Positions 44,858 to 56,954 of a DNA stretch of 64,000 nucleotides are shown here, piece by piece (within the stretch, counting starts at the first letter, position 1; each line of letters begins with the position of its first letter). The notes below the pieces were generated by a model that ran no database searches, was not told where the DNA came from, and was given only the letters and a program-made list of their open reading frames with translations. Position numbers and translations under genes: made by a program. This DNA comes from Hansfordia pulvinata. Taxonomy: Eukaryota; Ascomycota; Sordariomycetes; Xylariales. Location: positions 496,001 through 560,000 of the forward strand of contig BJKQ01000014.1 in the NCBI GenBank assembly GCA_006538405.1, given 5' to 3'.

Positions 44858-46892
44858 CTAATTTGCCGCAACAGTGACTGGATGGTTGATGGGCGAGCTG
44901 ATGGGATCTTGAGGCGAAGAGGCGCCGTCGGTTTCCGTTGGCGTCATGGGATGATTCGAATGCGTAGTAATCTCCTGCGTCAGTTGCGTGTCGATTGCGG
45001 TCTGAGCCTCGAGCGACTCGCGCGGAGGCTTGGTGTTCTTGGGCCGAAGCGAGTCAAAGTCCATCCGCGTAGTGGACTGCATATTGACCGATTTGCTGGT
45101 GATCTCTCCCAGCAATCGCTTGGCAGGCAACTTGGACATGGACTCGGTGGCGACCACGGCTTTGGTGGCCTTGAAAGTATTGGTAACTGTCGACTTGGGC
45201 TTGGCTGGCCCCTTGGGGGGTTGTTTGGTCTTGCGCTGTACAGGCTTCTTGGGATCCTTGGGGGCGCCGGCCTTTTTGACTGTGCTACCGGTGGTTTTGC
45301 TGACAGCGCCCTTGAAGACGAGCTGGCTCTGTTTGGCGCTGGAGCGGTCCTGGCCCTTAGCTGTGGGAAGCGCGGTGCGTGTCTTCGGCCGCATATGGGG
45401 ACTAGCCGTGGGCGTCGGAATGCCTTGGACCTTCTCGACCGACTTGGGCTTCGCCTCGGTCGGAGTGGTGTCACGGTCGTTGCCTGACCTGTCTTCGACG
45501 TCGGCTGCTGCGGAACGGAGCTCAACCTGGATGCTCGTGCGGTTCTCTTCGTGGTGTCGGATTTGGCTGTTATCCATGATCGTCTCTTCTCCCTGGTAGA
45601 TGCTCTGGTCGAACCGGGGAAGGGCTACCAACGAAGCCACGTGATCACACTTGGCGCGGACCACGAGATCCCAGCAATCCTTGAGATCGGCGCCGCTGGG
45701 CTCGGGCTCGAGGTTAATCCAGGCAGTGATACCGTCCTTGCGCTTGCGCGTCACCTGGCACATGTCCTTGACCATGTTGCGTACTCCTGGGATCTTCATG
45801 CTGGTGCCCACGACGATGACGGCGTCGGGGCGAGCGCGGAGATCGGCACGGACCACGTTGGCGATGGCTTCCTCATCGGGGTTGAACTCGTTGTACAAGA
45901 CCATGCGCGGGCGCATTCTGCCAACGCCGTGGCTGCGCTTGCCGCCCATGACGGTGCGGACGTTGTCGAGCTCGACGCAACTTTGGCAAAGGGGCGGGGT
46001 GGGGCCGTCGAAGAGAGAGCCATCAAAGTCCTTGATTTCGCTGCATTTGGAGCATACCATCTTGGCCAGGCCGCCGTGGAGTTGAATCGATTGGGGAAAG
46101 GGGCCCTTGGGGTGCAGGGGGACAGCAGTGTGAAGCGGAGCCATGGAGGTGTCGAGGCAGTCGACGTTCTGCGTGTAGAGGCGCTGCAGGCGACCCTCAT
46201 GGGCCAAAGACGCAATTAAGTGGTGGAAGGCGGTGGGCTTTGCGGTGGCAGTCATGTCGGCGAGTTCGCGAACCATGGTGTGGAATGACTCGGTGCTGGA
46301 GTCATGCTTGTAGACGGAGGCATCGAACAGCTGCTTGCCCGAGGCCTTGAGTTTGTGCTGATCCTTGAGAGTAGCGAAGAGGCCGTGGGAAGAGCGGAAA
46401 TCGGGAACTTGGGTCGAGTTAGTATTGATGGGCTGGGAGTAATGGCCGCACGCGCTAGGCTGGGCGATTTCAGGAACGATTGGGGGGATGGTACATACTC
46501 CCAGCAGAGACCGAGATACCGGCACCGGCAATGATGACAATCTTCTTCTTCTTCTTGAGGGTCGAGGTGAGCTGTTCGAGCAGCTCCTCGTCGGCGGGGC
46601 TCAGGTCATCAATTGTGCGCAGATTGAGGTACTCAGTGGTGCGCTGTTTGGGCAAGGTGCGACGGCGTTTGGCAGGCGGCGGGCCATCTGGATTGACGCG
46701 AATCTCGGCCTCGGCGGCGTCGTGTTGGGGGTGCTTCATGGGGGACGCGCTGCCGGAGGGAACCGTGGAGGGCGGCGACAGGGGCCGGTGGGCGGTGGCA
46801 GAGAGAGAGACGCGGGGGGAGATGGAAGGCGTGGTCAGGTCCGATAGGGGTGACGAGGGGGGATCGGAGAGATCTGAGGATGAGGAGTCCAT
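44858..46892 (-). CDS. hst3: NAD-dependent histone deacetylase, Hst3/Hst4-type sirtuin
   Basis: Exons 46892-46499 and 46407-44858 are joined by a 91-nt intron (GTATGT donor, CTAAC branch) to give 647 residues. The splice restores the sirtuin motif GAGISVSAGIPDFRSS across the junction. TQNVDCLD (Asn212), the catalytic His242 in QLHGG, and four zinc cysteines (250, 253, 272, 275) are present, as is VVGTSMKIPG. The N-terminal Ser/Pro-rich extension and basic KRRR segment fit a nuclear protein. The C-terminal 200 residues are Lys/Pro/Thr-rich and unstructured. Yeast Hst3/Hst4 remove acetyl from histone H3 Lys56 after S phase, so a role in genome stability is expected. Aspergillus HstD-type orthologues also influence secondary metabolism. 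Which of Hst3 or Hst4 it matches best cannot be decided by eye. Its promoter side faces med16, 4.3 kb away. Confidence 0.93.
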
Positions 46893-46919
46893 GGCGGCCG
46901 CGGCGACGGCGTTGTCGTC

Positions 46920-46970
46920 GACGGCCGTGGTTGTGGTGGTGGTGGTGGTTGTGGTGGTTGTGGTGGTGCC
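46920..46970. repeat. GGT/GTT-rich purine-pyrimidine repeat
   Basis: Interrupted GTGGTG/GTTGTG repeats 28-80 bp upstream of the sirtuin ATG, probably in its 5' leader, where on the transcript it reads CAC/CAA. Confidence 0.8.
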
Positions 46971-48409
46971 TCTGGCGAGGTGGATTGTGGTAGAAGGGCG
47001 GACCCGACACGAGAGTAGGACAGCGACCGTGATAAGACCAAGGAGGTACCTAATAATAAAGAGTCGGAGCCAGGGGGGGGCTCTGTCCGTTTTGGATGTT
47101 TGAATAACCCGTTACCAGGTACTGGACGTGTGGCGGTATCAGGCGCGGTACTTGAAGTATCGCCTTCAGGTACCTCTTGGAGGGTGGTGTTGTGCTGGGT
47201 GGCCGAATGGCAAAGGCGCGGGCCAGGGACAGTGGAGGCCAGGCGTGGGCGGGACTTGACTGGATTGGCCCAAGAAAGAAGAGCAGACCAAAGCAGACAG
47301 GACGGACAGGCGGGCGCGTGAGGGTACCCAAGTATTGGAAGGCTGTACGAGTACCTTAGTATGGGCGTGCGCCCGAGTCTGTTTCTATGATGAAGTACCT
47401 GAGCGAGGTACTCGTACCTGACTGACCTTCCAGTTTGTCGTGGGTCAAGTCAAAAAGGGCTCCCAATCGTCGAGCAGGTCAGACGGGCTTCGGTGGACGT
47501 GGATGGGCCACCAAAGGGAGCTGCAGAAGGGGTGAGAGGCGCGGCCGGGGCAAGCATGCATTCAGAATCAGACTCGACTCTGAGGTGCACAGACCAGAGA
47601 GAGGGTGGAGAGGGAGGCGGATCGCAGGTCGCGAGGATGCTGGCACGGGCGCCCGGGTGAGGCGGCGTGGTTGGGGCTGGGCGATGGGGGTGGTGAGGGT
47701 GGTGATGCACGAGCCGGCAATCATTCGGTCGACCAAGTCCACGGTCCTACAGCCTGCGGGAGGGGCGGTTCCTTTTTTTTTGAGAGAGAGAGAGTTTGCG
47801 GGCTCCGAAGTTGGGCTGCAACAGGGCCAAGCCAATGCAGGTGTTTGGTGGGGGAACGGCGAGAGGGGATGCAAGGTGCCCTTGGTGCGCGGCTGCGTGG
47901 TCGTTCGTTGGTGTTGGCGAAGACGGGCGGTGGTGTTGGAGGAGGAGGAGAGACGAGAGAATGGGAGGGGGTGGTGGAGGGAGTGAAAAGGAGACAGATG
48001 CGAGGGACGAGGGCAGGCAAGGAGATGGGATGGACCAAAGAGTCGGCGGTGGATGGGGATCGGTCGGGGGTGGGAATCGCAAGTCTCGGGGCAGGCCAGC
48101 GGGAGATTGGCTTCACTCGACGGCGCCCGAGACTGGCGGCTCTGGCTCGTCCGTCAGCGTCAGTGCGGGCGGGTGGGAGCAAGCGAAAGAGAGAGAGAGG
48201 TAGAGAGAGAGAGAGAGAGAGAGAGCAAGCGGGAGACGGCGAGGGCATCTGTCTGTCTGCCTGTCTGTCGGTCTGTCTGTCTTTACGAGCGAGAATCCCA
48301 TACGAGTATGCGTTCGCAAGAGGCACGGCAGCAGCGGCGGCGGCGGCGGCGGCCAGCGCTAATAATAGGGTCGACGGAGAGAGTGTGGAAAGGGGTGGCC
48401 GCTGACCCC

Positions 48410-48434
48410 GTCAGTCAGTCAGTCAGTCAGTCAG
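48410..48434. repeat. (GTCA)n microsatellite
   Basis: About six perfect tetranucleotide units. A similar TCAG array occurs at 61118-61142 near the membrane-protein gene. Confidence 0.9.
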
Positions 48435-51224
48435 CCCGGCTGGCAGCCAGCCTCGGTCGGGCCCATCAAATGGATGGATGCATTGGATGCGCGTATGTCA
48501 TGGGATGTCTGGTTGATTCGGGCGGTAGTACGGCAGATTTTAATGTAGTAGGTATGTAGGTAGCTGCCTGCCTGTCTGTCTGTCTGTCTGCCCGTCTGTC
48601 CGCCTGTCTTGATCTAATAATCATCCTTGGCTCCGGACCTGTCCGTTCAGTGTTGGGCTGCAAATTGATGGACGGCGGTGGCAGCGATGGCCCGCGCCAG
48701 TTCAATGTTCCTCGTACTTGAAATATCAAAATTGTGGCAGCTGACGAGCGGTGCAGAAAAAGCCGCGAAACGGCGAACTGTAAAGTAAAGTAATCGGAGT
48801 GCAGGTCTAACTGGTAGGTACGAGTGCTCGTGCACCCCCGGGCCTGCGAGTAATAACAACAACAATAACAACAACTGCCAGGCCACTACTCCGTATCGGG
48901 GAAGAGGAGCCAGCGAAGCGGCTGCCGGCTGGAGTCTGACGTCGGGAGGCCGGCCCCGAGCTTGACCAGATACGGATTAGCCCTAACGGATTTGTTTACT
49001 CGTACTCGTACCTACGGGCGTCCATGTAGGCTATGGGCAAGCACGCAAGGTCGTCTTTTCTCAAGTTTACCGCCTTGCCGTATGTACTCCTCCAGGGAAG
49101 TTCCTCATCAGCGTTCATACTCTGGGAGGGAAAGAGACATCAGAGAAAATGCTCGTACGAGTACTGATGAGTTAGGTAGAGTAGAATGGCATAACCTGAC
49201 CGCGCATTTGCGGGCACTTGGCCTCGTCCAACAAGGCGTGCACCTCACAGCATCATGAGAGGTACCAAACTTACCTCTGCAGAGCGCTCTGTCAAGTGGC
49301 ATCAGTACTCGAGGTCTCTGGTCTCCGAGACTTCGGAAGAAAACCCCGTCTCGTGAATGTTCGATTTGTTGGGCCACACCGGCCCCGTTAGCCCCTGGAC
49401 CCAGCCGTCACCCCGAAGTCGCCTTTGGTGTTGTACTTCATGTTGCCATTGATTGCCATCGCTTGTGCGTTTTCGGGGCCTTGCCCAGTCAGAGCAATCG
49501 GGCGGTCTGCTGAAAGGCCCGAGGCAAAACCCACAGAGCCGGACAGGGTCTGGACAAGGGCAGTGGCTTCTAGGCAATACAACAAAACAGAAGCGGATCA
49601 TCTGTGGACTTGAATAAAGGAGTCGCGCCCTGTTGCCTCAGGTGGTTGTATGTACCAGACCTGATTCCTGTCGCTCGATTTCATTGTCTGTCTGCATGTC
49701 TGGTCTTTCTTGTCCCGCGTCCCAGCGGGCGGCTGCTGAAGGATGGTCCCTTGTTTCAATCAAGCATGCTGGACCACGTGTGAGCCGGCCGCTGAGCGGC
49801 ATGGATTGAGAGCCAGTTGCATGCCATCGCCGCAGATTTAGAAACAACAATGCGCGCAGCACAGCTACCTTAAAGGACGGTGAGCCGTGCCAGGCACGCC
49901 AGGGTACCAAATTCCCATCTCTCCATCAAGGGGGGTCATTTCTCTCTCTCTCTCCGCGCTTCAAAGCGCAATTGGGCGGTTGCTGTGTCGTTGTCGGGCC
50001 CAGTCTTCTCAGGACCGGGGGCTGTGGAGAGTGGATCCCGGGCCTGCAAAATGACGGACGCACGCGGCGGCGGCACCTTTGGGGAGAACCGAGAGACTTG
50101 CTTGGGTGTGTGCGGGTGGTGGATAAGCCTTGTACCTGGGGTCGGGTTCCACCATGGATGTCCAACAACACCATGTGGGAAGCTGCCCATTGGCCCTACG
50201 AGTGCAGGTACCCATGCTGTGTTCGCCTTCCCGTCCCCTCCCAGCGGTGCCGACGGGACTCGGAAGGTACCCCACGACCTCCCACCCAACGCGTCTCAAA
50301 GACGGGACCCGATCCATGGAAGCATGGAGGAACCCCACTACAAGACTGCGGACAGTGGCTGACACCCGACCAAGCCACACCCCGGGCTTCAAGCCTAAGG
50401 TTCCAACCACTCTTTCGATGGCTGTGGCTGAGGTAATCTTGTCCGCAAAGTACTCCGCACTCAGGTACCGCACGCACCGAAACCGCTGCTCAATTGGAAC
50501 CCTTGCGGGAACGTGCAACGCCGCTCTCTTGTCTGTGTACTTTGGCAAGGCTCCGCACCAGTCGGATCCCGCCGAGCAAGAGCACTCACATGATGTACCT
50601 CTACTCAGCACACAGTGGACCTACCACCTCACTTAGCGGTCTGCCGACCACCAAAGGCCAGAGCCAGGCGCCCCAGGTTCGACACGCTTCAGGTGCGTCG
50701 GATCCTCGTACGAGACGCGCTGCCAACCAAACCTAAGGAACGTGGAAACCCGTCCTGTACCGGCCAGGTAGATCGTCAGCCTCGCCGACCGTCCTCGGCC
50801 AAACCGCCTCGCTTCAGCCCTCCTCGGTCCATTTCCCATGTCATCGCAACCCCCGTTGGATAGCTTATCCGCCACTACCTGGCTATCAATTCAGGGTTTG
50901 CTTGCTCAGGGCGCGCCGGCACGCTCAGCCGCCGCGTGAAGCCGGCCATCCGCCCAGATCTACGAGTAGCTACCGGCCTACACACCTACCACATTCTTAC
51001 CCAAGGTGTTGCGGTGGGCACATATTGCAGACTTGCTGCCCATTGGTGTTCCCGCAACACATCAGCTCCCATCCATCCAGCTTGTGCTATGACACCGGCG
51101 TGGCTCATATCCATGTTCCCCTCAGAAAGCTGAGTGCTAAAGTGTGCAAGTGAGCTGGCCGTCGCTTGGCTCAAAGCACCCTCTCCCTGCTACCACTCGC
51201 GGCTTTCCCGCTCCTCGATTGGAA

Positions 51225-54200
51225 ATGGCAGACAACGCCATGCCGCTCATCCTCGACAGCAACATGGGCGACGCCGCCATGGGGGTCGATCTGAATGACG
51301 TCGACGACCTCTTCGGCGACGGCGTCCCTCTGGGCTTGCCCCCGCGCCCGCCTACCAAAAGACTGCATCAGGCTCTTGACGACATCCGTGGCCGCGGCTG
51401 CTGCCAGTGCGTTCACCACCCTCCCCAAGTCGCCGCCGGCCGGCTCTGCTGGCACTCTGCTCACAGCCTCCAGACGCATTGCCTGGGCCAAGACGGGCAC
51501 CATAGCCTCCATCTCGCAAGACGGACAGTCTCTCGAGCTGAGGTACATCCGCGCCAACCCCAACGACGGCACCTGGGGCTTGAGCGAAGTCACCTCAATA
51601 CAGCCCTGGCAGACTCTCGCCGCTCCGCTCGTCCACCTCTCATGGGGTCCTACGCACACCTCGTCCGAGCTGGCCATTGTGGACGCCGTCGGGAGAGTGG
51701 AAATCTTGTCCTTTGGGGGCAACATCAACCGACCCTCGCTGGTTCGCAGATGGGAGAACGACCCCGTCGATGACCTCCACGCCATAGTCGGCACGTACTG
51801 GCTCAACATGATACCAACAACCGCTAACAAGGTAGGTCGTAATTCTACTCTCCGTGAAACCCCCCATCTCTTGTCATTCTTGCCTCGCCTCGCCTCGAAC
51901 CGCGACTGGCCATGGCTGACCACGGCTGACCACGGCCATCAGGGGCTCCCTCTATATGCGCCAGCAATCAAGCAAGGAAACACTAATATCTATCAACATG
52001 ACCCCACGGGGATGCCGAGCTATCCTCCCTTCCATCCCAACCCCAATCGCTCGTCTTTAATATGCATCACCACCAACGGCCTCCTCAAGATGTTCTGGAG
52101 TCAAAGTGCCGTCAGGATCGAAGAGTCGACCCTTGAGCTTGAGAGCGTCACGTCCGCGGATGATTTGGTAACACACGCGGCCGTGTGTAGCGACAAGAGT
52201 AAGCTCCTTTTTTGCCGCGTGCATTGCTGCCAAGAAACCCCTCTGACGTGCCTTGTCTAGGTAAGAGCATGTTCATCGCCATGGCCACAATGTCTCGACA
52301 ACTCCGCGTAGTTCAGGTCTCGATCAACTGGGGAAGTCCCAAGCAGGAAAACGGCCAGCCTGTTCCTCCTGGTGGCTTCCAGATGAACCCATTCCTCCAC
52401 GAGCGGCATGTGGCCGTGACGAGCTGGTTCCAGCCTGGGACAAGCGAGTCTCACCTGGACCCGGCAATGACGCAGATCTCTCATATGAAGATGCTTCCCG
52501 GCATCCCAGACTTTGCCACAAAGACGTTCACAAGCCCGGTGATACTCACGGTCCGTTCATACCTGCCACCGATGAACGAGTCCTATCAGCAAGACACCGA
52601 AGTGCAGAGTATAATCGATCGCTTCGAGCTGGTGGAACAACACGGAACGCTTCATGCCGCATTTGAGCAGCTGGGTTCGCGTAAGGGCGGGACCGGTACG
52701 CAATCTCAGGTTTGTTTCGGGACCCCAACGAGCACGGCCCCTCTCACTGACCAGCATTGAATAGACTGGCATGAGACTCAAGAAACTTGAGCCTATCATC
52801 GTGAACAAGATTGTCACGGGAGTCGAAGTGGTGACACTGGGTAAGGTCGTCTGTCTCACCTACTACGACGGCAGCGTCGACTACCGTGATCGGTTGACCA
52901 TGGCCGAGCTGTACACCGAACCAAATTGGGACCGTATCAATGCCACCGTGGAGACTGGATTCACCCTGAGCGGCGAGCCTGGCTGTAAGTTTCATCGATG
53001 GACATGGCAACAGCTCCAGTTAACGATATATCCAGGCCTGCAAACTGCATTATCTCCAACCAACCTATCACTGGTTCAGTTGAGTGATGATGGGGCCGTC
53101 AAATGGCACGAAATGAAGTACACATTGGCGGATATTAACACCCTCTCGGCTCGTATGTAACACTACCCTATGCACCAGAGGAAGGTTTCTGACGCCCATT
53201 AGCGCAATACCCGGCTGTCTTGGCCGGCCTGACCATGGCAGCAGCCCGGGCTGTCGCCATGAATAGCAACATCGACGACATCCTAGCTACGTCGCGGCAG
53301 TTTCTTGTCAAGGACTGTAAGGAAACCCCCGCCTGAATGGGCCGCCACACCGCTACGTGGAACTGTTTCTCTGATAAACACATATCTAGCATTTACCTCG
53401 GACTGGGTGCGGGATCTCGTGAGGACGATGAAAATCGTGGTTGACTACTCCGAGGAGACGCCACACGACCATCTGATCAGAAACAACCAGCTACAGCTTT
53501 GCTTCAGCATTCTTAACAACCTTGGGTGGAAGGGGGACTTGAGTCAACGGGAGTTTTCGGGGAAGCTTGCCTCGATAGCCTTGGCCCTGCGCAACATTGT
53601 CATTCTTATCACCATCGCCAACAACCACCATGCCAACCCGCAAGGCTCCAGTAGGGGATCCACCCCTATGGACGATCCAGGTGAGTGCGAGACAAAGTGG
53701 TAGATTTCGTTGCAACAGATGCTGACCTTCCAAGATGTCGTAAACACCTTGGCAGGGTGCTGCAAGTGGTCCATCGATCTCATTGCTTGGCTCTGTGACT
53801 CGCTGTTCAGCCTGCTCGATGACTCGACGTTTATGGGGTTCCTCGCGAATCAAGCAGACTTTGCCCAGGCGGCCACCTACTTGAACTCGAAGAACGAGGT
53901 TGCCTTGCACGTCGTCCTTTGCTCGTCGACACGCGGACTCCTCGGCGCCGTCTGCCGTCGGATCACGCTGCTCCACAATCTCTCGCTGCGCGCCCTCAGC
54001 TACTACGAGAGCATGAGGGCTGGCGAGAGCAACATCAACAGCCCCAGTGCACCGACAGGAGCCAAGGGCGGCAGCTATGGGTCACCTCTTCACCTTGCTT
54101 ACCAGAAGATCCAGCGCCACACGTCGACGGCAACAGTCAGCATCGAAGCTTTCGAGAAGGTCCTGACGAACCTGGGCACCGAGGTGCGCGAGATGTACAA

Positions 54201-54813
54201 GACGTCCCTGGCGGGATTGGCTGATATGACCGCCAAGAGGGTGGCAGCCGCGGCCAAGAGTAACGCCAATCAACAGCAGAAACAGCAGACCCCAGCTCAG
54301 GCGGCCGAGGAGACGGTGGCTCGCGGACGCCAGCACTGCGAGCTGCAGATGCTCCTCGGCGGATTACCACCTTCCTCGACGACGTCGTTCCAGCCGCTGC
54401 TGCACAAGCTTTTCACGCAGGACCTGCAGGATTTCCGCGCCGACGAGAGCTGCGTGCCCGATCTCAGCCGGCTCTTCTTCGCCGACTTTGAGGCCCTCGA
54501 GATCGACGACGGCCCGTCCGTGCTCAACGCCCGGCGGGCCCGCGCCGAGGCTGCCGCCGCCTCGGCCAGCGGACCCCTGGACGACGGGGGCTACCGGGGC
54601 GAGGTCAAGACGGACCTGTTCAAGCGCACGCGGATCTCGCGGGGCGGGCGGCGCGACGACGCCACCGACCGCGAGGTGTCGTGGCGCCGGTGCGTCCGCT
54701 GCGCCAGCGCGATGGAGGAGTTCGGCCTCTCCGCCAACAAGCCGAACCTGAACTTTGTGCTGAGCCAGCAGCGCAACTGTGCCTGCGGCGGCCGCTTGGC
54801 CATGTTGACCTGA
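51225..54813 (+). CDS. med16: Mediator complex tail subunit Med16 (Sin4)
   Basis: Nine exons (51225-51406, 51474-51831, 51943-52198, 52261-52709, 52765-52984, 53036-53152, 53203-53316, 53390-53680, 53735-54813) join in phase to give 1021 residues. The first exon ends RGRGCCQ and joins RIAWAKTGTIASIS, the fungal Med16 start. The N-terminal half is a WD40-type propeller (PLVHLSWGPTHTSSELAIVD, PVDDLHAIVGTYWLN). The C-terminal half is helical and ends in a zinc-like motif (CVRC, then CAC near the end). Med16 sits in the Mediator tail and relays activators to RNA polymerase II in the nucleus. Intron 2 (51832-51942) is 111 nt without an in-frame stop, so its retention would add 37 residues. The family length is usually about 950-1000. 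Confidence 0.93.
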
Positions 54814-55859
54814 GCGTGCAGGGCGTTGCTGACGGTCTTGACCTTGCTGAAGATCTTGCTTCTATCGAAACATGTGATATTCCAGGCGACATGAAGACGG
54901 TGAAGCGTGCAAAGACACATGGGAAGGCAAACCTCGTTGGCCATGGGATCCCCTTTCACCTCTTCAAGATCCGGACGCTCACAATCAGATGCCGTCGCGT
55001 AAGAAGGATGAGGATGGTCTGTGGTATTCTATTGCCGTCGTCATGGCTTTAGTGAGGGTCGCTTTCGACTGGCAGCAGCGCGGGATTATTAGCTGGCTGC
55101 CCTGCCTTCCGTACTCTGGCGGCGTCGGTAGTTGCTCGAGCGGCTCGTGGCTTTCACGTCTCGGTACTTGCTGCTGGCTTATCAATCATTATCCTGCGCG
55201 TGGAGCTTGGGGGTTATTTGGTGCTGTCCATCGGATCTGCTTGTTCTGGATCACCCCTTGTCGCAAGTCGTTGCGGCAGATAGATTAGGAGAATATAGAA
55301 ATCCAAGGTGTACGAGCATGTAGGCCTGGCGCCTCATCGAGATTGATTGCCCACGCGGCCAGAACGCGATGGGATAGAGATGCGTCTTTTTGGCTCTCGA
55401 CGCTGTGGCTTGCCTCGCGAAATGTCACCTATCCGGACGCGATATTTTGAAGGCGGTCGAGGTAACGCTTCTAGTGTCCTCAGAAGGGGGAGAATGCCTT
55501 GCTCCAAGGAGTCCCAGCAGGAGAGCTTCTCTTGGATCCGCCCGAGCTGCCGAGCGGCCGGTGGGATCTCCCCAGGCACCACCTTGTCTCTCCCCAGCGG
55601 GCCCTGGATCACCGGGCTGGATACGCGCAGACTCTTGATTTCTTTCTCAAGCTTGACTCGAAGGAAGACCCCTCGCTCGCCCTGGGGCAGTTCGTCCCCA
55701 CGCCGGCTCTCCATGGGAACAGAACGCGCGAAGTAAAAGGGAGACGAAAGCCGGGGAAAAGGTGTCCGTCTTGCACAGCCGCACAGCTCTGCGAAAGCTC
55801 TCGCCACCGGCTGAGGTCCTTCTCTCTACCCCGTCCCTCCACACACGCTCCATCTCCTT

Positions 55860-55876
55860 CCCCCCCCCCCCCCCCC
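55860..55876. repeat. Poly-C run of 17
   Basis: Uninterrupted C run in non-coding DNA, the same length as the one at 4571. Confidence 0.93.
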
Positions 55877-56113
55877 TCCGGGCACTGGGTGGTCCATCAC
55901 CCAGCCAGTCTGAGATGAGCCAGGTACGAGTACACAATTCCTCCCCTTTGCACAACACGCACCCTCTCTCCGTCTACCATGTGGACGTAGTGAGGCAAGG
56001 CGAACGCGCGCGCGAGAAGGACAAAGGGACAGGGCCCCGCATTTTCCCGCCATCTATTCTATCCTATCCTCGCCACCCAGGGCGGGATCCAGAGACAAAT
56101 CGTGTACTTTGCG

Positions 56114-56140
56114 CTTGTGCCTGTGCCTGTGCCTGTGCCT
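56114..56140. repeat. (TGTGCC)n hexanucleotide repeat
   Basis: Four tandem hexamer units in non-coding DNA. Confidence 0.85.
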
Positions 56141-56823
56141 GGGACGGGGGCCAGGGCGGGCCAGGGCGCTCCTTGAGGGGTGGGCTTTTTTTTTTCGGAC
56201 CAGGGGGCACAAAGAAAACCCGACTTATGAAGACCGAAAATAGCAAGGCCAGGCCGGAAGAAAGGAAACAGTCGCAAATAATCGCCGTACATTTGAAGAA
56301 GTAACAAGAGGCCCATGGCGGGCGGGCCGACACTCGCGTGCGACGCCGCTTACCTGCCAGGTACCAATGCAGCACATCACTTGTTCTATGCGCGCAAATG
56401 TACGCGCGTGAAGAAGAGCGAGAGTGTTCCTCAACTCAATGCCCTGTCGGACAGATACTCCAAGTCGAGAGGCGTCCTCATTGAACCAATTGTAGCTTTT
56501 CATTCATCCCCTCTCCCCCCTCCCACTGTAGCGGGCACGGCACTGCCGCTGAGAAGATCTATTGAGTAGAGACAGACACACGGTTGACCGCTGGTTGGGG
56601 CTCACCTGTCGCCGACTTTTCACATGTGACAGAACATGAATTATAACGGTAACGAGCTCGGTTCCTGACAGGCGCCGGCCCCCTCCACCAACGCTCCCCC
56701 TGCCCTCCCCCTTCAGGCTGACGCAGCGGCCCGCCGCCGTCGCCATCGCCATCGCCGCCGCCTCCACCACCTACGTAATACGAAAGGCAACAAGAAGAAC
56801 AGTGCTTGCTTCCCATCTCACCG

Positions 56824-56851
56824 TTTTTTTTTTTAAAAAAAAAAAAAAAAA
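56824..56851. repeat. T11/A17 block in a CCG...CGG palindrome
   Basis: Eleven T then seventeen A, flanked by CCG and CGG, so the whole block is self-complementary. It may be an unstable mononucleotide tract or a hairpin. Confidence 0.9.
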
Positions 56852-56932
56852 CGGCGGGGATACAATTTTTGACACTCTGGTGCTCGCCGAAGAGTGACAA
56901 GCGCAGGAGGAGAGGAGCCCACAAGCCTGGAA

Positions 56933-56954
56933 GGGGGGGGGGGGGGGGGGGGGG
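56933..56954. repeat. Poly-G run of 22
   Basis: Twenty-two consecutive G. It can form a G-quadruplex in principle and is the longest mononucleotide tract in the window. Confidence 0.93.

Larger units (their letters stand above)
46893..51224. other. Divergent intergenic region between the sirtuin gene and med16, 4.3 kb
   Basis: No gene supported. It holds GGT/GTT repeats at 46920-46970 just upstream of the sirtuin start, a GA-rich tract near 48190, GTCT and GTCA microsatellites at 48245-48285 and 48410-48434, and seven TACGAGTA copies (47346 to 50961). Frames over 60 codons are composition-driven. Confidence 0.5.

Noticed and set aside
48240..48434. Regularly spaced short repeats that recall a CRISPR array
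   Set aside because: They are GTCT and GTCA microsatellites without unique spacers, in a eukaryotic genome.
55334..55807. 157-codon minus frame just after med16
   Set aside because: Slightly protein-like, but it has no domain, no splice partners and no start context that stands out. The plus strand is open as well.
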